NCBI GenBank assembly: GCA_016705575.1 | Contig: JADIXX010000001.1 | Span: 620,001-684,000, forward strand | Direction of reading: 5' to 3' | Source of the DNA: Candidatus Aalborgicola defluviihabitans | Lineage (GTDB): Bacteria; Pseudomonadota; Gammaproteobacteria; Burkholderiales; Burkholderiaceae_C | Length of the DNA: 64,000 bases | In this document: positions 8,456 through 18,649 of the stretch, piece after piece | Position numbering within the stretch: position 1 is the stretch's first letter | Layout of the letters: the number at the start of each line of letters is the position of its first letter | The notes under the pieces: generated by a model | Database searches by the model: none | Told to the model about the DNA's origin: nothing | What the model saw: the letters and a program-made list of their open reading frames with translations, nothing else | Translations under genes and position numbers: made by a program

Positions 8456-9193
8456 ATGTCCTACATCATCTGGGTCAAAGTCGTCGGGTTTAGTGGCATA
8501 GAACGCCACTCGCTTAATACGTTGTTTCGGCTTTCAGTGGGACAGTCGCCCTCGTACAGTCTGTGGACGCCGGATGCGCCGGCGCCGCCCCATGTGTCCT
8601 TGATCGACATGGATTGCCACGAGGCAGAGGTCGAATTGGCGTCCCCCACGTTCAACTCCAACGCCAAGATCATTTGTGTTGGCGCTAAAACCCACGAACG
8701 AGCCTGGCGCACTTTTCAGCGCCCCGTGGATTGGAACACCATGGTACAGGCGCTGGACGGCCTGTTTGCATCCCAAAGTTATGTGGATCTGGAAACCGGG
8801 TTTGATACGTTGGCCGACACCGATGTGCCGCCGGGCGTGCGGGTAACTCTGTTGGTGGGGCTCAAGGTGGAAGAGCGTATGTACTTGCGGGCCCGCCTGT
8901 CCTTGGCCGGATTGACTGATGTGGACGAGGCCAACACCTTCGAACAGGCCGTTACCGCTACCCGGCGTCGGCACTACGACGTACTCATCGTGAGCCTGGA
9001 TTTGACGGACGGCGATCCGTGGGCACTGATACAGGCTTTGCAGGGCACCGTGGCCCCGCCACAGACCATCATCGTGGCCAGTGAGCGCCCCACTTGGCCA
9101 GCCATGGAAAAAGCCGAGGAGTTGGGTTGTATTGGAATGTTGGATATTCCATTCAATCCGCCCCAGGTATTGGGGCTGCTGCAAAAGGTCTGA
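8456..9193 (+). CDS. response-regulator-like protein with degenerate receiver domain
   Basis: The C-terminal half (about residues 128-245) has the alternating beta/alpha pattern of a receiver domain. The Asp in LIVSLDL sits at the phosphoacceptor position and a Ser in VIIVASE-like strand 4 fits the Thr/Ser position. However, the acidic pair at the end of beta-1 reads GLKVEE and the invariant Lys of beta-5 is replaced (LDIPFNPP instead of xKPF). The N-terminal ~110 residues are probably a second, even more diverged fold of the same type. No output domain is visible, so it may be a phosphorylation-independent partner protein. I do not recognise a named family. Confidence 0.55.
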   Translation: MSYIIWVKVVGFSGIERHSLNTLFRLSVGQSPSYSLWTPDAPAPPHVSLIDMDCHEAEVELASPTFNSNAKIICVGAKTHERAWRTFQRPVDWNTMVQALDGLFASQSYVDLETGFDTLADTDVPPGVRVTLLVGLKVEERMYLRARLSLAGLTDVDEANTFEQAVTATRRRHYDVLIVSLDLTDGDPWALIQALQGTVAPPQTIIVASERPTWPAMEKAEELGCIGMLDIPFNPPQVLGLLQKV

Positions 9194-9202
9194 CACCGGG
9201 GC

Positions 9203-10864
9203 TTATTCGGCCTTGGTGGCTGCTGGCTTTCTTCGCACCCGGTTGGCGCCCAGGCTACGGGCCAGGCTCGATTCCAGCGGCAGTGGCTCGGCGCCCAGTC
9301 GGGCGGCCAGCAGTTCGGCACACAGCGCCGCCAAACTCAGCCCGCGAGAGCCCATTCCAACGCAGATCCACAGCCCAGTTCCGCAGGCCGTATCAATTGG
9401 CCCAACCAGGGGCAGTCGGTCATGGGTGACGCAGCGGGTCGATGACCACTGCGCAACCGGCCCACGGTCCAGCGTGTCGGCCAGGTCATAGGCATCCATG
9501 GGCAGCAATTGCCGCAGGCGCTGCATATTGAGCGCATGTTGGGTGACCAGGTTAGAAGCGGCCAGCGCATCAGTTTCAAAGGTGGCACCGGCCAGCCATT
9601 CTTCGCCATTGGCGCCGGGTAGGTGGGGAATGAAGCAGCCGTTGCCATTGACCGGCGTGGTGGGAAGATCAGGAAGCGTTTCTGCGTAGGTGCCATGACT
9701 GGCGGTTCCATACACCGGGTGCAGGGCGGTCAACCTGTCCAACCAATCTGGGCTGAGTGCCGCCTTGCTTTCGAGCCCCTTGCGCAACAGCGCGGCGCAG
9801 CCCATGGCATTGGCCAGCACCACCATGTCAAATTGCCCCCAGTCCTTGCTGTCTGGGCCCAGCAGTTGCCACAGGGCATCGTCCCGCTCCATACGGTCTA
9901 CGGTTGCGTGCGCAACGAAGCGTATGCCAGGTTGCGCCAGCCAGGCTTGTACCATGGCTGCCGGCTTGAGCCAGAAGGCCTGCGGGTGCCAGGTGGATTC
10001 ACCATCAGGAAACAGCTCCCGCACACCACTGGGTTCCCAATCAAGACCGCGCTGCAGCAGGCGTTGGGCATGATCGGCCATCAGCCGGGTGCCGCTGCGG
10101 GTCAGGCGTGAACGCGGGTTGTCATCGGCTGATACATGGGGCACGGCCAGCCCTGCCGGTAAACCGGATGCGCCACGTGCAGGTGCTGATTCCTGGTCCA
10201 GCACAGTCACCTGCCAACCCCGTACCGCTAACGCCTGCGCAATGCTGGCGCCGGATAGGCCAGCGCCGATGATGGCGCAGCGCCCCGGCTTGGGCTGAAC
10301 ATGGCGTGATGCTGTGCGGCTATTGACAATGGTCCAGCGCGGATCGAAGCTGCCCACAAGATGAGTTGGATAGGCTTGCAGCACAAATCCCGCCGCCTGC
10401 ATCAGCGCGGCTGCCGTGGCGTTGGCGGGCGCATCGGCTGGCACCAGGGTTATGACGACCCGGGTTGCGCGTCGGCAGCGGCGCGCCAGCAATTGGGCGA
10501 CCCATTTGTCATTGGGTGCAGTGGTAAACAGGGTGTCTGCCTGAAACGCCTGCTCGGAAAGCGCCGCCTGCACCGTGCCCAGGCACAATGTCAGCGAAAC
10601 CTGAGCGCCTTCAAGCAGGATACGGTGCATACCCGGACCTAAATCTGCCGATGCCCTTGCCAGTTGGGTGTTCGACAGCTTCGCGGGTTGCTGCGTGGCA
10701 ATGCCCACGTAATGCAGCATGCGGGGGCGGCGTGGGTCTTGCTGCCAAGCGTGCAGAACCTGTTCGAAACGCTGCCCGTCCGAGAAATCGGTATCCAGAA
10801 TGGTCCAGGCCGTGTGATCGGCCCAGGCCGCTGGTAGCCCCACGCAGGCGAGTTCGTGCTCCAT
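9203..10864 (-). CDS. mnmC: MnmC-like tRNA cmnm5s2U oxidoreductase, degenerate methyltransferase part
   Basis: MnmC finishes mnm5s2U at the tRNA wobble position; its C-terminal half is a FAD amine oxidase converting cmnm5s2U to nm5s2U and its N-terminal half a SAM methyltransferase. The FAD domain is intact, with the Rossmann motif IIGAGLSGAS and the C-terminal HDRLPLVGP...GMGSRGLS region. The N-terminal ~200 residues follow the methyltransferase layout, but the SAM loop ETGFGxG has become DTDFSDG, the DGFxPxxNPxxW motif is lost and the front is shortened. Methyl transfer is therefore doubtful. ATG 10864 is the first ATG; TTG 10888 would add eight residues. The gene follows yggX after 57 bp. 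Confidence 0.85.
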   Translation of the reverse strand: MEHELACVGLPAAWADHTAWTILDTDFSDGQRFEQVLHAWQQDPRRPRMLHYVGIATQQPAKLSNTQLARASADLGPGMHRILLEGAQVSLTLCLGTVQAALSEQAFQADTLFTTAPNDKWVAQLLARRCRRATRVVITLVPADAPANATAAALMQAAGFVLQAYPTHLVGSFDPRWTIVNSRTASRHVQPKPGRCAIIGAGLSGASIAQALAVRGWQVTVLDQESAPARGASGLPAGLAVPHVSADDNPRSRLTRSGTRLMADHAQRLLQRGLDWEPSGVRELFPDGESTWHPQAFWLKPAAMVQAWLAQPGIRFVAHATVDRMERDDALWQLLGPDSKDWGQFDMVVLANAMGCAALLRKGLESKAALSPDWLDRLTALHPVYGTASHGTYAETLPDLPTTPVNGNGCFIPHLPGANGEEWLAGATFETDALAASNLVTQHALNMQRLRQLLPMDAYDLADTLDRGPVAQWSSTRCVTHDRLPLVGPIDTACGTGLWICVGMGSRGLSLAALCAELLAARLGAEPLPLESSLARSLGANRVRRKPAATKAE

Positions 10865-10921
10865 TAGTGTGTCAACCAATGGAGTCAACGAAACTCGGTG
10901 GGACTTTTCAGAAGTGGTGAA

Positions 10922-11194
10922 TCAGGCCGGAGGCGGAACGTAGCCTTGGGCCGCATCAGCACCGTCGCCGAAGAAATGGTTTTCCATTTGACGGGCCAGG
11001 TACTGGCGTGCACGGGCGTCGGCCAGGTTGAGGCGGTTTTCATTGACCAACATGGTCTGATGCTTGATCCAGTCGGCCCAGGCTTGCTTGCTGACGCTTT
11101 CCCAGATGCGCTTGCCCAGATCGCCAGGGTAGGGCGGAAAATCCAAACCTTCGGCTTCTTTGCCGAGCTTGATACAGTTGACGGTACGTGCCAT
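10922..11194 (-). CDS. yggX: Fe(2+)-trafficking / oxidative damage protection protein
   Basis: This 90-residue protein has the full YggX pattern: MARTVNCIKLGKEAEGL with the conserved Cys7, then FPPYPG-LGKRIWE-VSKQAW--W, and the helical C terminus ending NHFFG. YggX proteins help protect and repair Fe-S clusters and limit damage by labile iron. Length is normal for the family. It is transcribed toward mnmC and divergently from dsbB; 192 bp separate the yggX and dsbB starts. Confidence 0.95.
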   Translation of the reverse strand: MARTVNCIKLGKEAEGLDFPPYPGDLGKRIWESVSKQAWADWIKHQTMLVNENRLNLADARARQYLARQMENHFFGDGADAAQGYVPPPA

Positions 11195-11386
11195 GAATGA
11201 GAACCTCGATTGCAGGAGTGGGGCTCACAACGAGCCAATAGCCTGAATCTTATTCGCTTTGTTGCCCCCTGTTGCCAAAGCCCCGGTGCAAAACAGGGAA
11301 CTTCCAAGGCAAAATCAGCACCAATTTCCCGAGCGCGCCGCCAGGGCGCCATTTTTTTGACAGGAACCGTGATTTTGAACTTCGTA

Positions 11387-11887
11387 ATGGCCCAATTCGA
11401 TACCGCTCCACGGCGCGTGCTGGCAATGGTCTGCATTTCTTGCCTGGCACTGCTGGCTTTTGGCATTCTGTATTTGCAGAATGTGGTGGGCCTGGACCCG
11501 TGCCCGATGTGTATTGTGCAGCGGTATGCTCTTATTTTTGTAGCTGCATGTGCAGGTTTTACGGGGGCTAGCGGCAATAAACGCGCGCATGTCTGGGGCG
11601 CAAGCCTGATGGTGGTGCTGGCGGTGGCAGGCGCTTACGTGGCGGCCCGGCAGAGCTATTTGCAGTGGTATCCGCCCGAGGTGGTGTCGTGCGGCCGCGA
11701 CCTCTACGGCATGATCGAGGCGTTTCCCCTGCAACGCGTTATTCCCATGATCTTCAAGGGCAGTGGTGACTGCACCAAGGTGGACTGGACCTTTCTGGGC
11801 GGCTCCCTTGCCAACTGGTCCTTCGTCTGGTTTTCTGGCGTGGCCATGGTGGGTGCTGTGTTGGTTTGGCGCCGCCGCCGGGCCTGA
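11387..11887 (+). CDS. dsbB: disulfide bond formation protein B
   Basis: DsbB is the inner membrane quinone reductase that reoxidises periplasmic DsbA. The 166-residue protein has four membrane helices and both redox pairs: C39-x2-C42 (PCPMC) in the first periplasmic loop and C102/C129 in the second. The frame is open further upstream; ATG 11387 gives a typical N terminus, while TTG 11375 and GTG 11369 are alternatives, the former well spaced from an AGGA at 11362. A diverged copy of the dispersed repeat covers part of helix 2. Confidence 0.9.
   Translation: MAQFDTAPRRVLAMVCISCLALLAFGILYLQNVVGLDPCPMCIVQRYALIFVAACAGFTGASGNKRAHVWGASLMVVLAVAGAYVAARQSYLQWYPPEVVSCGRDLYGMIEAFPLQRVIPMIFKGSGDCTKVDWTFLGGSLANWSFVWFSGVAMVGAVLVWRRRRA
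11528..11571 (-). repeat. 44-bp dispersed repeat, diverged copy 8 (inside dsbB)
   Basis: On the minus strand it starts CTAGCCCCCGTAAAACC, has TGCACATGCAGCTAC where other copies have TACACAA-AGCTAT, and has the same 44-bp length. It is more diverged than the others and could be a coincidental or old copy. It is read through in frame as part of membrane helix 2. Confidence 0.4.
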
Positions 11888-11918
11888 ATCTGGCTTGAGT
11901 CGGGCTTGAGTCAGGTCG

Positions 11919-13268
<1,350 letters not shown>

Positions 13269-13349
13269 GGTGTGCGCGGTTAGTAGGTCAATGCTGCGAA
13301 TCGGCCCTGTGGGCTGGGATAATCCGCAATTCTCTACGAAGTCTGCACC

Positions 13350-16300
13350 TTGATCGCTAGTCCCTTGCAAATTGACTTTCCTGAGTCGCTCCCCGTATCG
13401 GGTAAACGCGACGAGATCATGGCCGCCATGCAGGCGCACCAGGTCATCATCGTCTGTGGCGAAACCGGCTCGGGCAAGACCACGCAGTTGCCCAAGATCG
13501 CCCTGGCCATGGGGCGCGGACTGCTCAATTACCCCAAGACCTTGGCAAATGGCCGCCCCGCACCGCGCGGCAAGCTCATTGGCCACACCCAGCCGCGCCG
13601 CATTGCGGCCAGCAGCGTGGCCAAGCGGATTGCGGAAGAGCTGAAAACACCGCTGGGTGATGTGGTGGGCTTCAAGGTGCGGTTTCAAGATCGTCTCTCC
13701 AAAGACGCATCGGTCAAGCTGATGACCGACGGCATTTTGCTAGCCGAAACACAGACCGACCCGCTGCTCAGCGCCTACGACACCATCATCATCGACGAGG
13801 CGCACGAGCGCAGCCTGAACATCGACTTTTTGCTGGGCTACCTGCGCCAGATATTGCCGCGCCGCCCGGACCTGAAGATTGTGGTCACCTCCGCCACCAT
13901 TGACGCGCAGCGCTTTGCGGACCACTTTGCCTCGAAGAATGGCCCCGCGCCCGTCATCATGGTGTCGGGCCGCATGTTCCCGGTGGAGCACCGCTACCGG
14001 CCGTTTGAAGAAAGCCGCGAGTACGACCTGAACAGCGCCATTGCCGATGGCGTGGACGAACTCTGGCGCGACCCGCACAACGGTGGCGACATCCTCGTCT
14101 TTCTGCCCGGCGAGCGCGAAATCCGCGAGGCGGCCGACCACCTGCGCAAGCACCTGAGTCACCAACCCATCATGCGCAATGCCGAGGTGCTGCCGCTGTT
14201 TGCCCGCCTGAGCCCGGCCGAGCAAGACCGCATTTTTGATGGCCATACCGGCAGGCGCGTGGTGCTGGCCACCAACGTGGCCGAAACCTCGCTCACGGTG
14301 CCCGGCATCCGTTACGTGATTGACGCAGGCACCGCGCGCGTGAAGCGCTATAGCTTTAGGAGCAAGGTAGAGCAGTTGCTGGTGGAGCCCATCAGCCAAG
14401 CGGCGGCCAACCAGCGCTCTGGGCGCTGTGGGCGCGTGGCCAACGGCATTTGCATTCGGCTTTACGACCAGAAAGACTTTGACGGGCGCGATCGCTTTAC
14501 CGACCCCGAGATCATCCGCAGCTCGCTGGCCGGGGTGATTTTGCGCATGAAGTCGCTGCACCTGGGCATCGTGGAAGACTTTCCGTTTCTGGAGCGCCCC
14601 AGTGGCCGCGCCATTGCCGATGGCTACCAGTTGCTCAATGAATTGGGCGCGGTGGACGATGCGAATGAGCTCACGCCGCTGGGTACTGAGCTAAGCCGCC
14701 TGCCGCTGGACCCGCGCGTAGGGCGCATGCTGCTGGAAGCCAGAGGGCGCGAGGCGTTGGATGAAGCTTTGATCATTGCCTCAGCCCTGAGCGTGCAAGA
14801 CGTGCGCGACCGGCCCATGGAAGCCCAGCAGCAGGCCGACACGGCACACAAGAAGTTTGACGACGAGAAGAGCGAGTTTGTAGGGTATTTGAAGCTGTGG
14901 AAGTGGATTGGATCGATGACGCCCGCGGTGGCCATGGCAAGGAACACAAGCTCTCCAACCGCCAATACGAACAACTGCTGCGCCAAAACTTCGTCAACAT
15001 CCGCCGCGTGCGCGAGTGGAAAGACATCTACAGCCAGCTGCACACCGTGGTGGCCGAGCACAAGTGGCGCTTGAACACCACACCGGCCAGCTACGAGCAG
15101 CTGCACCTGTCCATGCTCTCGGGGCTGCTGGGCAACATTGGCTGCAAGCTCGAAGAAGGGCAAAACGGCGAGTATTTGGGGGCGCGCAGCATCAAGTTCT
15201 TTGCCCACCCCGGCGCACATTTGACCAAGAAGCCGGGCAAGTGGATCGTGGCATCTGAGTTGGTAGAAACCACACGCCTCTTTGGTCGCGGGCTGGCCAA
15301 TATCGACCCGCAGTGGTTGGAGCAAGTGGGCGGACATTTGCTGCGCAAGCAACTGCTGGACCCGCATTGGGAAAAGAAGGCCGCCGAGGTAATGGCGCTG
15401 GAGCGGGCCACGCTGTATGGCATCGTGGTCTACAGCGGGCGCCGGGTCAATTACAGCCGGGTCGACATGGTGGGCGCGCGCGAGGTGTTTATCCGCGAGG
15501 CGCTGGTGGGCAAAGAGTGGGAAACCACGCTGCCGTTTCTGGCGGCTAACCACAAGCTCATCAAACAGGTAGAAGACCTGGAACACAAAGCCCGCCGCCA
15601 AGACGTGCTGGTGGACGACGAGCTGATTTACGCGTTTTACGACCAGCAGTTGCCCGCCGACGTGTGCAGCGGCTACAGCCTGGAGCGCTGGTACCGCGAA
15701 GAAGTAAAAAATAAGCCCACGCTGCTCCAGCTCACCCGCGAAGAACTCATGCGCCATGAGGCCGCAGGAATCACCACCGCGTCCTTCCCCAAAACCATTC
15801 GCCTAGGCGGTGTGGACTGCGCCGCCACCTACCTGCACGAGCCCGGCGACGCCCGCGATGGCCTGACCGTGACCGTGCCGCTGTTTGTGTTGAACCAAGT
15901 CAACGACGAGCGCTGCGAATGGCTGGTGCCCGGCATGCTCAAGGAAAAAGTGCAAGCGCTCATTAAAACCTTGCACCAACGGCCACGCAGCCGACTGGTG
16001 CCGCTGCCCGACACCGCCACCAAGTTCGCCGACGTACTGAATGCGCCCGAAAATTTGGCACTGGCAGTCTGGTGGATGCCGTGCTGAAATTGGTGCGCGA
16101 TGCCACCAGCCTGGACATTGTCAAAGCCGACATCAAGGTGGACATGCTGACGCCGCATTTCTTCATGAACTTCCGCGTGGTGGACGAGCATGGCCGCCAG
16201 TTGGGGCAGGGCCGCAATCTGGGCGCGCTCAAGGCCGATCTGGGCAAGCAGGCGCGTGGCGCGTTTCAGGCGCTGGCCAATCTGAAGCTGGGGCATGGTG

Positions 16301-17328
16301 CGTCTGCTGCGGGTGCCTCTGTGCCAAATAGTTTAGAGTCAAAACAGCCTCTAGCCCTCGTCAATACTACACAAACAGCTATCAAATCAGGAGTAAATGA
16401 CAAAACGCCACCACACAGCCAAGCCACTGCGCCCCAGCCAGCCGGCCAGCGCCATACGGCCTGGACGTTTGGTGAGCTGCCGGAACTGCTGGAGATTAAA
16501 AAGGCAGGCCAAACGCTGATTGGCTTTCCGGCCCTCATCGACGGTGGCGACGCCGTAACCGTCGAGGTGTTTGATGAACCCGAGCTAGCCGCCGCCAAAC
16601 ACCGCGCCGGTCTGCGCCGCCTGTTTGCGCTGCAAATCAAGGATGCACTCAAGTACCTTGAAAAAAATATTCCCGATCTGCAGAAAATGGCCGTGGCCTA
16701 CATGACCGTGGGCAAATCGGATAGCGGTAAAGACGCCTCGGGTTCAGGCGGAACCGTGGAAGAACTGCGCGAACAAATCATCGCCGTCGCGCTGGACCGC
16801 GCTTTCTTGCTGGAACCCCTGCCCACCGACGAGTTTGCTTTCAAGCGCCGGGTCGAAGAAGGTCGAGGCCGCCTGACCCTGATATCCACCGAGGTGGCCC
16901 GCATGGCCGGTGTCATTTTGCTGGAGTATTCGGCGGCAGCCCGCAAGATCAAGGACACCAAAAACGCGCCTGATGCAACTGCCGATTGCGCCCAACAACT
17001 GCAACGCCTCATGCCCAAGCGCTTTCTGCAAGCCACCCCGTGGGAGCGCTTGCAGCACCTGGCCCGCTACCTCAAGGCCATCACCCTGCGGCTGGACAAA
17101 TACCGTGCCGACCCCGCGCGGGACGCTACCCGCCTGGCCGAACTGCGCCCGCAGGAGCAGCGCTACTGGCGCTTGGTGGCCGAGCGTAAGGGCGCGGTGG
17201 ATGAACGCATGGCCGAATTCCGCTGGCTGCTGGAAGAACTGCGCGTGAGCTTTTTTGCCCAAGAGCTCAAAACGCCGCAGCCGGTGAGCGTGAAGCGGCT
17301 GGACAAGGCGTGGACGCAGTTGGGGTAA
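13350..17328 (+). pseudogene. hrpA: ATP-dependent RNA helicase HrpA, two frameshifts
   Basis: HrpA is a large DEAH-box RNA helicase linked to mRNA processing and stalled-ribosome rescue. The gene is spread over three frames, 13350-~14910, ~14914-~16064 and ~16065-17328, which together give the full protein (~1325 residues). Motifs are Walker A GETGSGKTTQ, DEAH in IIIDEAHERSLN, TSAT and QRSGRCGRV, followed by the OB-fold and the C-terminal DUF3418-type domain. Break 1 is a tandem duplication of TGGAT (14904-14908/14909-14913); one copy would read KLWKWIDDARGG. Break 2 fits loss of one G near 16064, where LALGSLVDAVLKL would be expected. No other stops occur. A 44-bp repeat lies in the linker at 16351. 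Start TTG 13350 is tentative. Confidence 0.9.
16351..16394 (+). repeat. 44-bp dispersed repeat, copy 3 (inside hrpA)
   Basis: It reads CTAGCCCTCGTCAATACTAC, then ACAAACAGCTATCAAATC. It is translated in frame in the linker between the helicase core region and the C-terminal domain, a poorly conserved stretch where such an insertion would be tolerated. Confidence 0.8.
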
Positions 17329-17400
17329 AGCGCCGCTGCCGGTGCCGATACCGCCCCTGTCTATTCTGGCAAGCAACGTAGGGCCTTGCTGTCACCTCAT

Positions 17401-17429
17401 TTGACCCTTATGTTGATAGGGTCTATGAT
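17401..17429 (+). promoter_or_regulatory. strong sigma70-type promoter for the usp leader
   Basis: TTGACC (17401-17406) and TATGAT (17424-17429) are separated by exactly 17 bp, close to the sigma70 consensus. Transcription would start near 17436-17437, giving an unusually long ~283-nt leader before the usp start codon at 17720. Confidence 0.65.
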
Positions 17430-17436
17430 CGTCGCC

Positions 17437-17565
17437 ATGTGTTCCTTACCCTTCATCCTCTCCAGTTCAGCTATGGCCTTGCCTGCGCTGCTGGGCGCTT
17501 GCGCGCGAGCGCATAGCACCGTGATGGGTAACGCAGGACCCTGTCAGCCGGACGTCCATTCTTAA
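17437..17565 (+). CDS. possible 42-residue leader peptide (leaderless start)
   Basis: An ATG lies at the predicted transcription start of the promoter at 17401, so it could be translated as a leaderless message. The ORF runs 42 codons to TAA 17563-17565. Its N-terminal half is hydrophobic (ILSSSAMALPALLGA) and its C-terminal half is GNAGPCQPDVHS. It ends one base before the long inverted repeat in the leader. I recognise no family, and coding is unproven; the position suggests a regulatory upstream ORF. Confidence 0.3.
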   Translation: MCSLPFILSSSAMALPALLGACARAHSTVMGNAGPCQPDVHS

Positions 17566-17694
17566 GCCCGGCGATTCTCCACACTTCTTAGTAGCGCATT
17601 TTCTTTATCGCCGGGCACAAGCCCAGCGCGGTAGGTCCCGCTGCATTTTGCGACGGCGACATTGATTTAGCCGACGGCACACCATAGCGTCGGC
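17566..17694 (+). promoter_or_regulatory. structured 5' leader with two hairpins before usp
   Basis: Bases 17566-17575 (GCCCGGCGAT) are perfectly complementary to 17607-17616 (ATCGCCGGGC), a 10-bp stem closing a 31-nt loop. A second stem pairs 17670-17676 (GCCGACG) with 17688-17694 (CGTCGGC), ending about 11 nt before the GAGGAG ribosome binding site. No U-run follows either stem, so translational control or RNA stability is more likely than termination. No known riboswitch class is recognised. Together with the short ORF this accounts for most of the 391-bp gap between hrpA and usp. Confidence 0.5.
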
Positions 17695-17719
17695 AACTAT
17701 GCGTAGAGGAGTCTGCACC

Positions 17720-18639
17720 ATGAATATTCAGTCGATTTTTGCCATCACCGACTTTTCAACCCGTGCCGAGCAGGGGTTGGAGCGCGCCGCCTTGCTCGCA
17801 CACGCCCACCAAGCCACGCTCAGTGTGATGTACGCCACCGAGACGCCAAACCCGAAGTTCTCTGACCCCTTTGCCCGGCTGGAGCAACGCGCGCGGCAAC
17901 TGGCCCGGCGCCACACCATCGTGTCAAAACGGTGGCACGCACCGGCAGAATGGTGGATGACATCCTGAAGCAGTGCCAGCGGTCTAACCTGCTGGTGCTG
18001 GACCAACGCGGCCACCGCTCACTCTGGCAATTTTGGCAAGGCTCCACACTGGACCAAATACTGCGCCACAGTGCATGCCCCATATTGGTTGTCAAAAAAC
18101 CAGTAATGCGGCCCTATCACCGTCTGTTGGTGGCGGTGGACCAAACAGAGACTTCGAAAGATCTGGTGCAACACGCCAGTGGCTTTGCGCTGGATGCAGA
18201 GTTGGAGCTGTTTCACGCCTTGTACGATTTGGACGAAGCCTGGCCGAGCTCCCATGTGATGACCTCCGAGGCGGTTAACGCCTACCGGGAAAGGGCACAC
18301 AGAAATGCGCGGGACCGCCTGTTCCGCTTCACCGACTCCTCGCATGCCCGAAGGAACCGCGTGAATGCAGTGGTTGGGCGCGGGGAGCCAGCACGCCTCA
18401 CTGTGGTGCAACAGGAGGCAACCAAGGCCGACCTGATTGTGGTTGGCAAAGAACGCAGCTCCACTCTGATTGATTTGCTGCTGGGCAGTGTCGCAAACCG
18501 GATCGCCCAATGGGCCAACAGTGACGTCCTGGTGGTGCCAAACGGTTACCAGGCGCCCTCCAGCGCTGCGGCTGCGGCGCGAATTCAGGCCTTGCCAGAT
18601 CAACATCGTGGTCGGCTGCAGTGGGTTACAGGGCGGTGA
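17720..18639 (+). pseudogene. tandem universal stress protein, frameshifted at an A-run
   Basis: Two UspA-type domains are encoded. From ATG 17720 (GAGGAG at 17706-17711) the first ~70 residues read MNIQSIFAITDFST...RRHTIVSK; then the frame is lost at AAAA 17926-17929. Restoring a fifth A gives IVSKTVARTGRMVDDIL and joins the long downstream frame, which stops at 18639. The second domain begins YHRLLVAVDQTETS and ends with the LLLGSVANRI and SDVLVVP elements of the nucleotide-binding fold. The GTG at 17932 could start a shorter product lacking most of domain 1. UspA proteins bind ATP and act in stress survival. Sequencing error in the homopolymer is a real alternative. Confidence 0.8.
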
Positions 18640-18649
18640 ATCCATCAAA

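Noticed and set aside
14340..14370. Another dispersed repeat copy (GCGCTATAGCTTTAGG) in hrpA
   Set aside because: It lacks the CTAGCCCTCGT end and the 44-bp length; similarity is limited to AGCTATAG-like bases.
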